DNA of 64,000 bases from Azonexaceae bacterium (GTDB lineage: Bacteria; Pseudomonadota; Gammaproteobacteria; Burkholderiales; Rhodocyclaceae): the NCBI GenBank assembly GCA_013335535.1, contig JAAXVL010000003.1, positions 1-64,000 of the forward strand. Direction: 5' to 3'. Positions 34,888 through 42,388 of the stretch are shown piece by piece. The notes under the pieces were generated by a model that had not been told where the DNA came from, did not search any database, and saw only the letters and a program-made list of their open reading frames with translations. The number at the start of each line of letters is the position of its first letter. The first letter of the stretch is position 1. A program made the position numbers and the translations under genes.

Positions 34888-35028
34888 TCAGTTCGACTCA
34901 ATGAGTTGACGCTTGAACTTGGGCGACAGGATGAGCTTGTAGGTGACGTAGGTGATGATTCGCGACGGATCGATTCTTGCCGGTGCGCGCTTTTCCTCGA
35001 CGTCGCAGGCTTTCCAGATACCGAACAT
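34888..35028 (-). CDS. Very small hypothetical protein (46 residues)
   Basis: ATG 35028 to TGA 34888, reading MFGIWKACDVEEKRAPARID, then ITYVTYKLILSPKFKRQLIE. Charged, with a helical end; codon use is like that of neighbouring genes. The RBS (GCGAGA) is weak. It lies between the leader of the methylase-helicase gene and a leftward terminator. Could be missed by length cut-offs; function unknown. Confidence 0.45.
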   Translation of the reverse strand: MFGIWKACDVEEKRAPARIDPSRIITYVTYKLILSPKFKRQLIESN

Positions 35029-35156
35029 GACGATCTCGCTATTGGGTGAGCAATGAAAAAGGAATACGGGCAGTGATGTTTGACGGGCTCATCGAACCGA
35101 AAGACCGGCGTATCGGCCACTGGACGATAGGACAATCCAGTCAGCACGCATAAAGA

Positions 35157-35180
35157 AACGCCTCGGCAAGCCGAGGCGTT
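35157..35180 (-). terminator. Rho-independent terminator
   Basis: A perfect 11-bp stem, AACGCCTCGGC with GCCGAGGCGTT, and a 2-base turn, followed in the leftward direction by TCTTTAT. It lies 84 bp after the stop of the leftward gene ending at 35264, closing the methylase/hypothetical pair. Confidence 0.8.
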
Positions 35181-35263
35181 AGTGACGAAAAGGAGTCTGA
35201 AAGGAACGATGCCTGCCGGGGTATTTCCGGCTCTGACAGGGGCAGCAAGCAGTCGGACCGTGG

Positions 35264-35941
35264 CTATTGGAAGATGCGTGGCTCGACCGTCTCACCGCAC
35301 ATGAAGGCGACGTAGGCGCCAGCCTTGCCGATATCCCTGAAGCGTGCCACGACCTCTTTGCGACGATGGATGACTTCCCACGGGCGATCGGGATCTGCGC
35401 CGCGCCGGATCAGCAGGTCCGGTGCATGGTAGGCCGGGTGCCGGTACAAAAACTCGCCGCCATCCCATTCGATAATGGACAGCAGGCAGGCGGTCAGGAT
35501 CGCACTGCCGCCGTCGGCACCGGCTTCGATCAGTAATGGCACTTTGAGCGTGCCCATCGACCGACCGATTCTGCCAACCACATCGTGCTCATCCAGCCAA
35601 GGCTCACCGGTTTTCAGGTCGCCGAGGATCAGGCGGACCGTGGTGCCCTTATGCCGGCAACGTTCCAGAACCCGGGCCGCTTTGGGATCGGTACCGGGGT
35701 CGAAGTAGGTCTGGACGGCCAGCGGCGAACATCCCCAGGCGCGTACGGCGGCCCGGTATTTCTCGTAACCGCCGAGCGTACCGATATCCTTGGCGCCAAA
35801 GGCGAGTTCCGGTCGCATCAAGAGGCTGGCGATCTGATCGGCATGGTCCCGCGCGTTGGCAAAACCGAAATACGAATAGCCGTGGCCGCGGTCCAGCACG
35901 TAGAGCTGCTGCTCGGTATTGAGCGTGACAGGGGTATCCAT
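35264..35941 (-). CDS. Hypothetical ICE protein
   Basis: 225 residues from ATG 35941 (GGGAGGTGA upstream). The sequence is globular and mixed: LYVLDRGHGYSYFGFANARD, LGGYEKYRAAVRAWGCSPLA, RLILGDLKTGEPWLDEHDVV, LLSIIEWDGGEFLYRHPAYH and an end KAGAYVAFMCGETVEPRIFQ. No family recognised. It starts 5 bp after the upstream methylase gene, so they form an operon. A ~70-bp copy of its 3' end is found at 26911. Confidence 0.7.
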   Translation of the reverse strand: MDTPVTLNTEQQLYVLDRGHGYSYFGFANARDHADQIASLLMRPELAFGAKDIGTLGGYEKYRAAVRAWGCSPLAVQTYFDPGTDPKAARVLERCRHKGTTVRLILGDLKTGEPWLDEHDVVGRIGRSMGTLKVPLLIEAGADGGSAILTACLLSIIEWDGGEFLYRHPAYHAPDLLIRRGADPDRPWEVIHRRKEVVARFRDIGKAGAYVAFMCGETVEPRIFQ

Positions 35942-35946
35942 GGCGA

Positions 35947-37137
35947 TCACCTCCCACATTCTAGGTCTACATCGAGCGGTTTGAGCATGCGGATACGCAG
36001 GCTGGCCACGTGGGTGCCGGAGACCTTGAAAGTGCCGGCCGGCAGTGCCTCGATGTCGGCTCCGACGTCGGTGGCGAAGGTCTGGAAGGCCAGTTCCGTC
36101 TTGCTTCTGCCGGTTCGCCAACCCGGTGACATCAGGCTCACCAGTACGCCGCCGGGGTGCAGGAAGCCCCACATGTGGATCACATGCGAAATATCCTGGC
36201 CGCGGGAGAAGGGCGGGTTGCCGATCACCGCATCGAAGCAACCGATGTCGGCCGGGGTGAGCGTCAGGAAGTCGCGCTCGATCACCTGAAACCCTTTGTC
36301 CCGCAGAATCTGTGCGCTCGGGCCGTAGTTCTCGACGGCGACGACTTCGGCGCCAGCGGCTCGGGCTTCGTCGGCCAGCACCCCCTCGCCGGCAGAGGGT
36401 TCCAGCACGCGCCTGCCGTGTAGATCGCCAGCCCGAGCCACGGTTGCCGCAGCGATCGGTGCAGGCGTGTAATAGGCCTGCCGGGCTTTCTTCGGATTGG
36501 GCTGGGCGCCTGCGCGCAACTGCGCCAGCAAGGTTTCGAGATCGCAAGCGGAGGCGAAGGTGAAACCGTTGCGGGCGTAGGTTCCGCCGGCGGAGAGGAG
36601 GATGGCCTTGATGCGCCCGTAGTACGCAAGGCGTTGCCTCGGCAGCTCGATGCGCCGGCCTTGTGCGGACAGCAGTCCGATTTCGGCGAGCAGGCCGGCA
36701 TCGCTGTCGACGGCCTTGCTGGGACCTGTCATCAAGCGCGGATGGAGGTCTCGGACGGCTTTCTCGAAGCGCGCCGCCTGTTCTTCGCTCATTGCGATCA
36801 GCAAGCGCGAACCAATGATCTGCTGATACTTCAGCCACAGGCTGCGGTGCTCGGCGATGTATTCGACGAAATAGCTGTCGGCAACATGCGGATCGTGAAG
36901 GGGGTAGATCACTCCCGCGGCTTCGAGGCTGGCGATCAGCGTTTCGTCGAGACAGAGCGCCGTGCGGGGAGGGCAGATGGCCTGGATGTGGGCCACCCCT
37001 TGCAAGGAGGCGAGCCCCAGGATGGACAGTACGCTGCGGTCGCGGTGATCGGCGCGGACGAGACTGGCGAGGAACTTGGGAAAGTGTTCGGCCGTAAGGG
37101 CCGGAGAGAGCGCGGTGGACCAGGATGTCGTGGACAT
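35947..37137 (-). CDS. DUF4942-like N6-adenine DNA methylase
   Basis: 396 residues from ATG 37137 (CGGAG upstream). The N-terminal ~170 residues are helical and match the region found in DUF4942-type ICE methylases (ARNGFTFASACDLETLLAQL). The C-terminal half is a class I methyltransferase: RRVLEPSAGEGVLADEARAA (SAM site), VVAVENYG, and FDAVIGNPPFSRGQDISHVI with the NPPF catalytic motif. It would methylate adenine in the element DNA, protecting it from restriction or marking it. Under a structured leader and coupled to the next gene. Confidence 0.85.
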   Translation of the reverse strand: MSTTSWSTALSPALTAEHFPKFLASLVRADHRDRSVLSILGLASLQGVAHIQAICPPRTALCLDETLIASLEAAGVIYPLHDPHVADSYFVEYIAEHRSLWLKYQQIIGSRLLIAMSEEQAARFEKAVRDLHPRLMTGPSKAVDSDAGLLAEIGLLSAQGRRIELPRQRLAYYGRIKAILLSAGGTYARNGFTFASACDLETLLAQLRAGAQPNPKKARQAYYTPAPIAAATVARAGDLHGRRVLEPSAGEGVLADEARAAGAEVVAVENYGPSAQILRDKGFQVIERDFLTLTPADIGCFDAVIGNPPFSRGQDISHVIHMWGFLHPGGVLVSLMSPGWRTGRSKTELAFQTFATDVGADIEALPAGTFKVSGTHVASLRIRMLKPLDVDLECGR

Positions 37138-37360
37138 GTTCTGTGCTCCGAAGAGGCGAGAGATGCCCCGGCCCGAAGGGGGGAATCCCCCGTCGGGTAA
37201 AGGAAATAACCATGGCGGCTTGAGACCGGGCGTGCGTGATGCCTGGCCGGCCAGGAAACTGGAATCAAGGGCGGGTAACGACCGCAACGCCAGCAGGGCT
37301 GGATTTCACGTCGCCTGGCGGCAACGGTGAAGGCGGCGTGGACGCGATGTCCACGGAAAA
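37138..37360 (-). promoter_or_regulatory. Structured 5' leader of the methylase operon
   Basis: From 37360: perfect stem CGTGGAC-ATCGC-GTCCACG; stem TTCACCGTTGCC/GGCGACGTGAA; CCAGC/GCTGG; hairpin GCGG-TCGTTAC-CCGC (37271-37285), where the A-T pair of the other copies is G-C on both sides; stem GGGGG-ATT-CCCCC (37179-37191). Pairing with the SD (CGGAGCACAG) is not clear in this copy. Confidence 0.65.
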
Positions 37361-37559
37361 GCAGGGTCAGTATGGCAGTAGCCGTTTCGGGTACGAGACC
37401 GCTTGCTCGCTTGCCCTCACCAAGCCCGCGAATGGCGGCATATGTGGTGTAGGCATCGTTCGTCGCGTCGAGAGTACGGAGAAATCGGGCTTGGGCATGC
37501 CCTTGAAACTCCTTCGTTCCCTGAGAGCATGAATTGTCGAATTCATGAAGGAGCGAAAC

Positions 37560-38873
37560 ATGACGAATGCCATCGTCACCGTCCAGGGCGGTCCCGTCGC
37601 GCTGCCGACCCTGCTGGGGCAGGGCGCAGCCCGCATCCCGACGGGGGGCAAGATTCGTCCCGGGATCATGGTACTGACCAAGAAGGCGGCCGAACTGCCT
37701 GGGGCCAAGGAAATCTACCAACAGGGCGTGGCCGACGGACACTCCTTCGAACAGATTGAGCGTGCCCTGAAGGATGCGCTGCCGCAGCTCAAGGCGCCGC
37801 TGGTACCGCGTAACGTGCCCTGGTTCACCGTGCGGGCGCAGGATTTTCCGAACCCCGAGGTGGCCCGGCAGATTCTTGATGCCTACGGCGAGGAGCGTGG
37901 ACAAGGCCGGCGCCTGTACCGTTTTCCCGTGGTCTTTCCGGCCGATCACTGGCAGAGCGTGATGCCCCACGAACTGGCTGCCTGGAGCACCCACGAAAAG
38001 CGCTTCTGGTCGCAGTATTCGGCCGACGGCCAGGTACGCCACTGCATGTGCCATGCGCCGATCCCGATGGATGCCACCGGCCGGCGAACGATCCGCATTT
38101 TCGGCGGGCGCAAAAGCATGCTGCGCGAGGAGAACGGTGGTGTCTGCGATCCCGAGTCGTGCCCGGAGTACCAGGTGCGCCGGTGCAACCTGACCGGCCG
38201 CTTCCTGTTCTTCATTCCGGGCATCCGCACCATCAGTGCGCTGGAACTGCCGACCACGAGCTTCTACGCTATGAGCAATGCGATCCAGCGCTTCCAGGCC
38301 ATCGGCCATATGCGCGGTGGGCGGGTCTCGGGCTTCCTCGGGCGGGCACGCGAGACTTTCTACTTCTCCAAGGTATTGCGCGACGTGTCCCACATTGATG
38401 AAGAGGGGCGGCCTGTGCGCGTGCCTCAGTGGATCATCGAACTGGAGGCGCCCATCGACGTCACGGCCCTGTTGCGCGACGATGAGGATCAGGAAACGGC
38501 AATCATGCAGGCGAGCCTGGCTGAGCAGGTGCTGGAAGGGGTGCCGGCAGCGGAGGTGCCGGATGAAGCGGAGGCGGTTTCTGCCCATGTGCCGACGACA
38601 TCGCCGGGGATGGAAGAACCGCCCATGCGTCCGGGCAATCCCTCGCTCGAACAATTGTTGGGTCGCGCCGAAGCCATGGGCATCGATGGGGGGAGATTCC
38701 AGCAGTATGCGGACCGTCGCTGGGGCCGCGGCTGGAAGATCAACCCCCACGGTCGCAGCCGGGTATGGGACGAACTGGAGCGCCACGCGAACGACCCGGA
38801 GGGCTATGCCGACAAGATCGATTGTGCCCTCGGTCAGTCGGAGGGGCTGGCGGTCCGGCAGGGGAGGGCATGA
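37560..38873 (+). CDS. ICE protein of the hydrolase/metal-binding type
   Basis: 437 residues. ATG 37560 follows AAGGAG; an ATG five codons earlier lies inside the RBS. Residues ~80-290 form the conserved body (VPWFTVRAQDFPNPEVARQI, RFPVVFPADHWQSVMPHELA) with a Cys/His group HCMCHAP...GVCDPESCPEYQVRRC that probably binds metal. An acidic linker leads to a C-terminal SAP-like helix pair (LEQLLGRAEAMGIDGGRFQQ, then ADRRWGRGWKINPHG). Such proteins accompany SbcD/SbcC-like genes on plasmids and ICEs. Its stop overlaps the next start. A relic of its C-terminus sits at 25463. Confidence 0.75.
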   Translation: MTNAIVTVQGGPVALPTLLGQGAARIPTGGKIRPGIMVLTKKAAELPGAKEIYQQGVADGHSFEQIERALKDALPQLKAPLVPRNVPWFTVRAQDFPNPEVARQILDAYGEERGQGRRLYRFPVVFPADHWQSVMPHELAAWSTHEKRFWSQYSADGQVRHCMCHAPIPMDATGRRTIRIFGGRKSMLREENGGVCDPESCPEYQVRRCNLTGRFLFFIPGIRTISALELPTTSFYAMSNAIQRFQAIGHMRGGRVSGFLGRARETFYFSKVLRDVSHIDEEGRPVRVPQWIIELEAPIDVTALLRDDEDQETAIMQASLAEQVLEGVPAAEVPDEAEAVSAHVPTTSPGMEEPPMRPGNPSLEQLLGRAEAMGIDGGRFQQYADRRWGRGWKINPHGRSRVWDELERHANDPEGYADKIDCALGQSEGLAVRQGRA

Positions 38874-40156
38874 CCATGCGTATCGCCCATTTCTCCGATC
38901 TGCATTACGGCGCGGCGACGCTAGACGAGGCCGATCGCTGTTTCGGCGCAGCCATCGACCGGGCAATCGCCGAAGGGGCCGAGGTGGCCATCTTGTCAGG
39001 GGACGCCACCGATCATGGGCTCGACCTGCATGCGCCAGCGACCTTGCGCCTTTTTGCCCAAGTGCGCCGGCTGGCCGAGCATTGCCCGGTGCTGATGCTG
39101 CAGGGCACGTTTTCTCATGAACCGCCGGGGACGCTCGCCGTGTTCCGGTTGCTGGGGGCAAGCCATCCGCTCCATGTGGCGGAGCGCATCGAACAGGTGG
39201 CTCTGACGGCCGATGGCCGCTGGTTGGTTTCGGCGGGCTGGCGTTTCGAAGCCCTTCCTGCCGGGGCCAAACTGTTGGTGTCGTGCGTGCCGACCATCAA
39301 CAAGGCCGTGGTGGCGGCCACGATGGGGGCCGCGGAAGCCGGCCAGGCCGCAGGCGAGCAACTGGCCCGGCTGCTCGCGGGATTTGCCCCTGGGCATCGG
39401 CAGGCCCGCAGGCAAGGTGTCCCCAGCGCATTGGTTTCCCACGGTACGGTGTTCGGCAGCATGACCGAACACGGCGTGCCCATGGCCGGCGCCGACCACG
39501 AATTCACCGCCGGCGTCCTGTTTGCGACCGAAGCCCAGGCCATCCTGCTCGGCCATATCCACCGCCATCAACGCTGGGATCAGGAGGGCGTCGCCGGCCG
39601 GCAGTGCATCGCCTATGCTGGGTCCATCGGGCGCTTCCACTATGGGGAGGAAGGGAATAAGGGCTTCCTCCTCTGGGACGTCACGCCCGGCGTCGCCGAT
39701 TGCGCCCTGCTGCCGACGCCGGCGCGCCGTACCGTGGACATCGTGTTTGAGGGGCGTCCCGATCTCGAAGTCTTGCGTGATGCAGTCGAGCACCATGGCA
39801 TCGAAGGCGCCCACGTGCGGGTGCGCTGGACGGTGGCCGACGAGGACCGGCACGCGGTGGACCGCGCGGCAATCGCGCGTCTGCTGGCCGGGGCGGTGCA
39901 GACCAAGCTGGAGGGCCGGATCGTTCCAGTGGTCCGGGCGCGGGCGCCCGGTATCAGCCTGCTGGATTCTCTGGGAGCCAAGGTGCGGCGCTGGGCCGAA
40001 CTCACCGGCGTCGAGCCGGACTGTGTTTTGGCATGCCTGGATGCTTTGAGTGAAGATGGGCCGGCGGAGATCGCTGCACAGTTGCTGAGATCGGAATATC
40101 GGCCGGAGGTGCAGGATACTGGGGTGCCGGTAGCCGAATGTGCCTTGACTGCTTGA
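38870..40156 (+). CDS. SbcD-like metallophosphoesterase (nuclease subunit)
   Basis: 428 residues, ATG overlapping the previous stop (ATGA). Metallophosphoesterase motifs in order: MRIAHFSDLHYG, VAILSGDATDHG (GD), LMLQGTFSHE (where GNHD/H is usual), VSHGTVFG and ILLGHIHRHQ (GHxH). These bind two metal ions. SbcD/Mre11 with SbcC/Rad50 cut hairpins and DNA ends. Here GTFSH replaces the usual GNH, as in several plasmid copies. The partner SbcC-like gene is 2.2 kb downstream, separated by three leftward genes. Confidence 0.85.
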   Translation: MTMRIAHFSDLHYGAATLDEADRCFGAAIDRAIAEGAEVAILSGDATDHGLDLHAPATLRLFAQVRRLAEHCPVLMLQGTFSHEPPGTLAVFRLLGASHPLHVAERIEQVALTADGRWLVSAGWRFEALPAGAKLLVSCVPTINKAVVAATMGAAEAGQAAGEQLARLLAGFAPGHRQARRQGVPSALVSHGTVFGSMTEHGVPMAGADHEFTAGVLFATEAQAILLGHIHRHQRWDQEGVAGRQCIAYAGSIGRFHYGEEGNKGFLLWDVTPGVADCALLPTPARRTVDIVFEGRPDLEVLRDAVEHHGIEGAHVRVRWTVADEDRHAVDRAAIARLLAGAVQTKLEGRIVPVVRARAPGISLLDSLGAKVRRWAELTGVEPDCVLACLDALSEDGPAEIAAQLLRSEYRPEVQDTGVPVAECALTA

Positions 40157-40251
40157 GGTTTGGGAAGGTGTACTACAAGTGTTTCGGGGTTGTAAGCTTC
40201 TCCTTGGGGACTTGAGGGCTGCCAGGAACAAGAAGCTCTGCCGGAAGCCGG

Positions 40252-40287
40252 CAAAAAAAATCCCCGGCCGCAAAAGTGAACCGGGGT
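40252..40287 (-). terminator. Rho-independent terminator for leftward transcripts
   Basis: CCCCGG (40262-40267) and CCGGGG (40281-40286) form the stem. On the leftward strand it is followed by ATTTTTTTT. It would end the transcript of the broken small gene at 40350-40629 and of the genes to its right. On the rightward strand only TT follows, so it is weak for the SbcD transcript. Confidence 0.85.
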
Positions 40288-40349
40288 TGGGTGATGAGAC
40301 TTATGGCCGAGAGCCGGATGCGCCTTTCGGCTTGCTGGCTCGGTTGGAG

Positions 40350-40629
40350 TCAGTCTGTCGGGCCGGACTGGCTTGTCCTGTCTGGCATGTCGAAATAAAT
40401 GCCCATTGGGTCAAAATGGCCTGGATAGCATTGGCACGGCCGGACTTGCACGTCTCGCTCGAACTCATTCAGGGTAGCCTGGCGATTGTTTGCCAAGTAC
40501 CCATCAATCCACGCTTGGGTCTTTTGGGGTGGCGTGGGTATTCCGCCCTTGCGCGGAACGCATCAGCGTGCGACCGATACCATTCTTACGCGGAACAGTG
40601 ACGACGTATCGAATGACAAAATCAGTCAT
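40350..40629 (-). pseudogene. Small gene broken by a 37-bp imperfect tandem duplication
   Basis: From ATG 40629 (AAAGGA upstream) the frame reads MTDFVIRYVVTVPRKNGI and stops at 40504. The downstream continuation is open in another frame: VPRKGGIPTPPQKTQAWIDG, YLANNRQATLNEFERDVQVR, ending in PTD and a stop at 40350. The sequence GTTCCGCGTAAGAATGG is followed 37 bases later by GTTCCGCGCAAGGGCGG, so a 37-bp imperfect repeat has shifted the frame. Without it the product would be ~80 residues. Function not known. Confidence 0.65.
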
Positions 40630-40691
40630 TATTTTTTCCTTTCCCGCAAATTTTTCCGGATACAAAAAGTCACAAAGGGAACTCGTGCCCC

Positions 40692-41480
40692 TCAATGGCT
40701 TGCCTGGAGGATTTCAACCTCGATGCGGCGCCAGCGCCCATCGTCGATGAGGTCCATGAGGAGCGCGGCGAGGCTCATGAAATCCACCTCCTCGATGCGC
40801 GTGACGACGGTGCCGCCCTGGCGCAGTTCCACCACGTAGAGGTCGTCGCCCCGGTCATAGACGACGGCCACGCGTCCGGCGAATTTCTGCGTCGTCACCG
40901 TGAAGCTGATCTCCGGCGGCGTCTCGAAGAGCATCTCGTCTTCCGGATCGACCAGCGCGATGGCGTGGGCGTTTGCGTCGACCAGCATGTTCGCGATGGT
41001 GCGCCGCCCATCCGGCGTGGGCAGATTCTCCAACTGCTCTTTCAGATCGGACAGGTAGGGGCAGGTCGGCGTCACGGGAAGCGGGATGCACGCCGTCTTG
41101 CCGCCCAGCGTCAGCACGGTCATGGTGTGGACCTGGCCATCGCTGCCCGACCAGCTTTCCTGCCTGGGGGCATCCAGCCGTTCGCCGAAGAAGTCGCGAC
41201 GGCAATACGGCGTGACCCGGACCTTGTCTCCCATGGAGGGGCAGCGGGTGGCCAACACCCGGTCGACCGCGACGAAGCTCGTGCGCGCCGTCTTGATGAT
41301 GAAAGCCTCGTCGGTGATCGCCACGACGCGGCCTTCAGCCGGGCGAGGATCGACACGCAGTCCGAAGGCATTGCGCTGGGGTTGATCGTCGAAATACGCG
41401 CAACTGATCTGGCGCGCGTTCTTGGGAATGGCCGCCGCGACGAGCGTGGTCAGGCCGGCGCGAAGGGTTTCGCGATTCAT
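40692..41480 (-). CDS. Hypothetical ICE protein
   Basis: 262 residues, ATG after AGGAGA. Readable as several beta-rich segments: GRVVAITDEAFIIKTARTSF, VRVTPYCRRDFFGERLDAPR, TMTVLTLGGKTACIPLP and FAGRVAVVYDRGDDLYVVEL. No known domain and no membrane segment. Proteins of this size and style occur in other PRTRC/ICE regions, but I cannot give a family. It is followed by the broken small gene and the terminator. Confidence 0.65.
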   Translation of the reverse strand: MNRETLRAGLTTLVAAAIPKNARQISCAYFDDQPQRNAFGLRVDPRPAEGRVVAITDEAFIIKTARTSFVAVDRVLATRCPSMGDKVRVTPYCRRDFFGERLDAPRQESWSGSDGQVHTMTVLTLGGKTACIPLPVTPTCPYLSDLKEQLENLPTPDGRRTIANMLVDANAHAIALVDPEDEMLFETPPEISFTVTTQKFAGRVAVVYDRGDDLYVVELRQGGTVVTRIEEVDFMSLAALLMDLIDDGRWRRIEVEILQASH

Positions 41481-41561
41481 GTCGTTTCTCCTGAAAGAAG
41501 GTAAGGCAGAGCACGTCCAGGCCAGGGCCAGAGAGGCCGAAAGGCCAGGACGTGCGCGGAG

Positions 41562-42023
41562 TCAGAGGGGGAAGGCTGCGAGCAGATCGCTGAAGCTTTG
41601 GTTGGCGGGCAACTCGGGCAGTCGGCCGGTGCGGTAGGTCTCGGGGACGTCGGCTAGCGACATCTCTCCGGCGCGCACGGCGCTATTCAGGACGCTCAGG
41701 CGTTCGAGCCAGATCAACTGGTAACGCGCGGCGGCGTCCCATTGGACCGGGGTGTTGTTTTCCAGGCCGTAGGCGTAGTCGGTGGCTACCGGGTCACTGT
41801 CGTCGTAGCGGACGCAGACCTCTCGGTAGCTGCCGAAATCGTGCGGAAAAGACTTGATCACCAAGGCGGCGGAGCAGTCCGTCGGAACGGGATGGAGACG
41901 TTCCAGCATCTGCTTGAAGACTTGGCACTGGCGCAAGGATTGCTCGTCGTAGTCGGGGCGTCCGACTTGAGCGGCGGATTCATCGGTCGGCACGGGGCCG
42001 ATGTTCATGATCTGTGTGGACAT
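41562..42023 (-). CDS. Hypothetical ICE protein under a structured leader
   Basis: 153 residues from ATG 42023. Helical C-terminal half (WDAAARYQLIWLERLSVLNS, then MSLADVPETYRTGRLPELPA) after a mixed N-terminal half (FPHDFGSYREVCVRYDDSDP). No known domain. It is the first gene of a leftward group with the 262-residue protein (81 bp gap). Leader described separately. Confidence 0.65.
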   Translation of the reverse strand: MSTQIMNIGPVPTDESAAQVGRPDYDEQSLRQCQVFKQMLERLHPVPTDCSAALVIKSFPHDFGSYREVCVRYDDSDPVATDYAYGLENNTPVQWDAAARYQLIWLERLSVLNSAVRAGEMSLADVPETYRTGRLPELPANQSFSDLLAAFPL

Positions 42024-42175
42024 CGAGGTGTCTCCAAAAAGAGGGAACACCTCCCCGGTCGGGGAACGTGTTCCCGTGTGGCGGGGCGCGCAAAGCGCGG
42101 TCACTGGAGGAGTTTCGCGGAAGGCAGGTAACGGCTGCGCCGCCGGCGAGGCGCCGGACCTCTCCAAGGAGGAGG
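42024..42175 (-). promoter_or_regulatory. Structured 5' leader (full form, shortest)
   Basis: Transcript order: stem GCGATC-CCC-GATCGC; CCTCC/GGAGG-type stem; GCGCC/GGCGC region; hairpin GCAG-CCGTTAC-CTGC (42124-42138); stem GGGAAC-AC-GTTCCC (42062-42075); then GAGGTGTTCCC (42043-42053) against GGAGACACCTC (42025-42035) beside the ATG: 8 bp (one G-U), one mismatch, 2 bp. Here the paired arm takes in CTC of this copy's own spacer, matched by GAG in the leader. Confidence 0.7.
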
Positions 42176-42388
42176 GGGCGATCGGGGATCGCTTGAGACC
42201 GTTCCAGTCTCCTGGATCGAGTTGGGGGTGGAAATGCCTTGGCGATGGATGCCACCCACAGGCCCACCGGAAAGCGGTGATTTTCGGCGGGCATCGACAG
42301 ACAGGTGGGCAGGGCGACGGCACCCCTTGAAGCCGGCCGCAGCGGTGGGATGCTGGAAGCTCTGAATCCAGGACAGGAGCACCCGGCG

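Noticed and set aside
34759-35147. Longer open frames on both strands between the methylase-helicase leader and the 35.2-kb terminator
   Set aside because: They are Ser/Arg-rich and have no pattern; only the 46-codon leftward frame (34888-35028) looks protein-like.
36936-39161. A very long leftward open frame (over 700 codons) antisense to the 37.6-39.2 kb genes
   Set aside because: It is a side effect of high-GC codon use: the rightward genes beneath it have clear domains and RBSs, and the antisense product has no family pattern.
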